NCBI GenBank assembly: GCA_004554105.1
Contig: SFNW01000039.1
Coordinates: 1 to 14,742, forward strand
Source of the DNA: Clostridiales bacterium
GTDB taxonomy: Bacteria > Bacillota > Clostridia > Oscillospirales > CAG-272
DNA: 14,742 bases
Direction of reading: 5' to 3'
The notes under the pieces: model-generated
Told to the model about the DNA's origin: nothing
What the model saw: the letters and a program-made list of their open reading frames with translations, nothing else
Database searches by the model: none
In this document: positions 14,441-14,742 of the stretch, piece by piece
Numbering within the stretch: the first letter of the stretch is position 1
Layout of the letters: each line of letters opens with the position of its first letter
Made by a program: the position numbers and the translations under genes

Positions 14441-14742
14441 CCCTCACAGTATTGTATAATTGTATAAATATTTTTATTTATATCTCTGCAAAATGTACGG
14501 AACGAGTTTTAACCGTCCTTGAAAGAAGGCTGTTTTGATGTTCTCGAAAAAGTGTGCAAATGAGCCTCCCTCCTTGAGGGAGGTGTCGCCGAACGGCGAC
14601 GGAAGGAGTGACATAAAACGGTGAAACTCCTTCAGTCGCTAACGCGACAGCTCCCTCGAAGAGGGAGCCTTTGATTGTTCTCTCGGAAATCGGACTTTAT
14701 CAAACAGCCTGAACTTCCCTCAAGGGAAGCCAAATATCAAAC
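14441..14742. other. asnS upstream region, no gene
   Basis: Bases 14446-14490 are strikingly AT-rich and contain, on the minus strand, TTATACAATTATACAATACT (two overlapping -10-like boxes). TTGCAG lies upstream, but no spacing clearly wins, so the asnS promoter is here but not pinned down. Beyond it lies repeat copy B (14564-14669) and a small hairpin CTTCCCT-CA-AGGGAAG at 14714-14729, possibly the start of a further related repeat. No tRNA, T-box or coding frame was seen. Confidence 0.65.
14564..14669. repeat. Multi-hairpin intergenic repeat, copy B
   Basis: 106 bases, same orientation as copy A (11598-11705). Arms CCTCCCTC/GAGGGAGG, GTCGCC/GGCGAC, GAAGGAGT/ACTCCTTC and CTCCCTC/GAGGGAG are identical to copy A. 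Substitutions fall in loops and the central spacer, and the fourth hairpin is GTCGC-TAAC-GCGAC instead of GTCGGC-TAC-GCCGAC, still paired. Confidence 0.85.

Noticed and set aside
11598..14669. CRISPR-like repeats
   Set aside because: Only two copies about 3 kb apart with genes between them, no regular spacers and no cas genes. They are dispersed structured elements.

Overview
The window looks like chromosomal DNA from a GC-rich, Gram-positive, anaerobic Bacillota. I would guess an uncultured gut Clostridia of the Oscillospirales type, but this is inference. The grounds are strong AGGAGG-type ribosome binding sites, sigma-A promoters close to TTGACA-N16/17-TATAAT, an SLH-anchored surface protein, a lipobox lipoprotein, and short GC-rich structured repeats of the kind common in such genomes. 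There are ten intact or edge-truncated protein genes plus one gene split by an in-frame stop. All are on the minus strand except a plus-strand pair (HTH regulator, MscS channel) in the middle. No tRNA, rRNA, CRISPR array, transposase or phage gene was seen.

Layout from left to right. 1-546: N-terminal part of a secreted, probably beta-helix-like protein running off the left edge. 740-3202: exported 820-residue SLH / sialidase-fold propeller / CBM9-like protein with its own promoter and terminator. 3463-4383: lipoprotein with two tandem copies of one domain, interrupted between the copies by an in-frame TAG. 4517-5569: membrane-tethered Ser/Thr kinase, divergent from a small XRE-like HTH protein at 5626-6054. 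6215-7033: MscS channel behind an exact-consensus promoter. A bidirectional terminator at 7041-7077 separates it from the convergent operon ABC exporter (10147-8429) then hisS (8394-7078). 10396-11388: P-loop ATPase of the PRK06851 type. 11739-14434: operon asnS then a subgroup-Ic aspartate aminotransferase.

The left third is surface biology: two exported proteins and a lipoprotein, probably concerned with glycan binding or breakdown and envelope functions. The kinase/HTH pair looks like a small signalling module. The right half is housekeeping: His and Asn tRNA charging, aspartate metabolism and export.

Most worth a second look: (a) the in-frame TAG inside the tandem-domain lipoprotein; (b) the divergent kinase/HTH pair, whose kinase has an atypical N-lobe and no extracellular sensor; (c) two copies (11598-11705 and 14564-14669) of a multi-hairpin repeat whose differences spare the stems; (d) a different inverted-repeat element (10186-10303) whose terminus forms the spacer of the ABC exporter promoter. 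I did not find a clearly new defence or mobile system.
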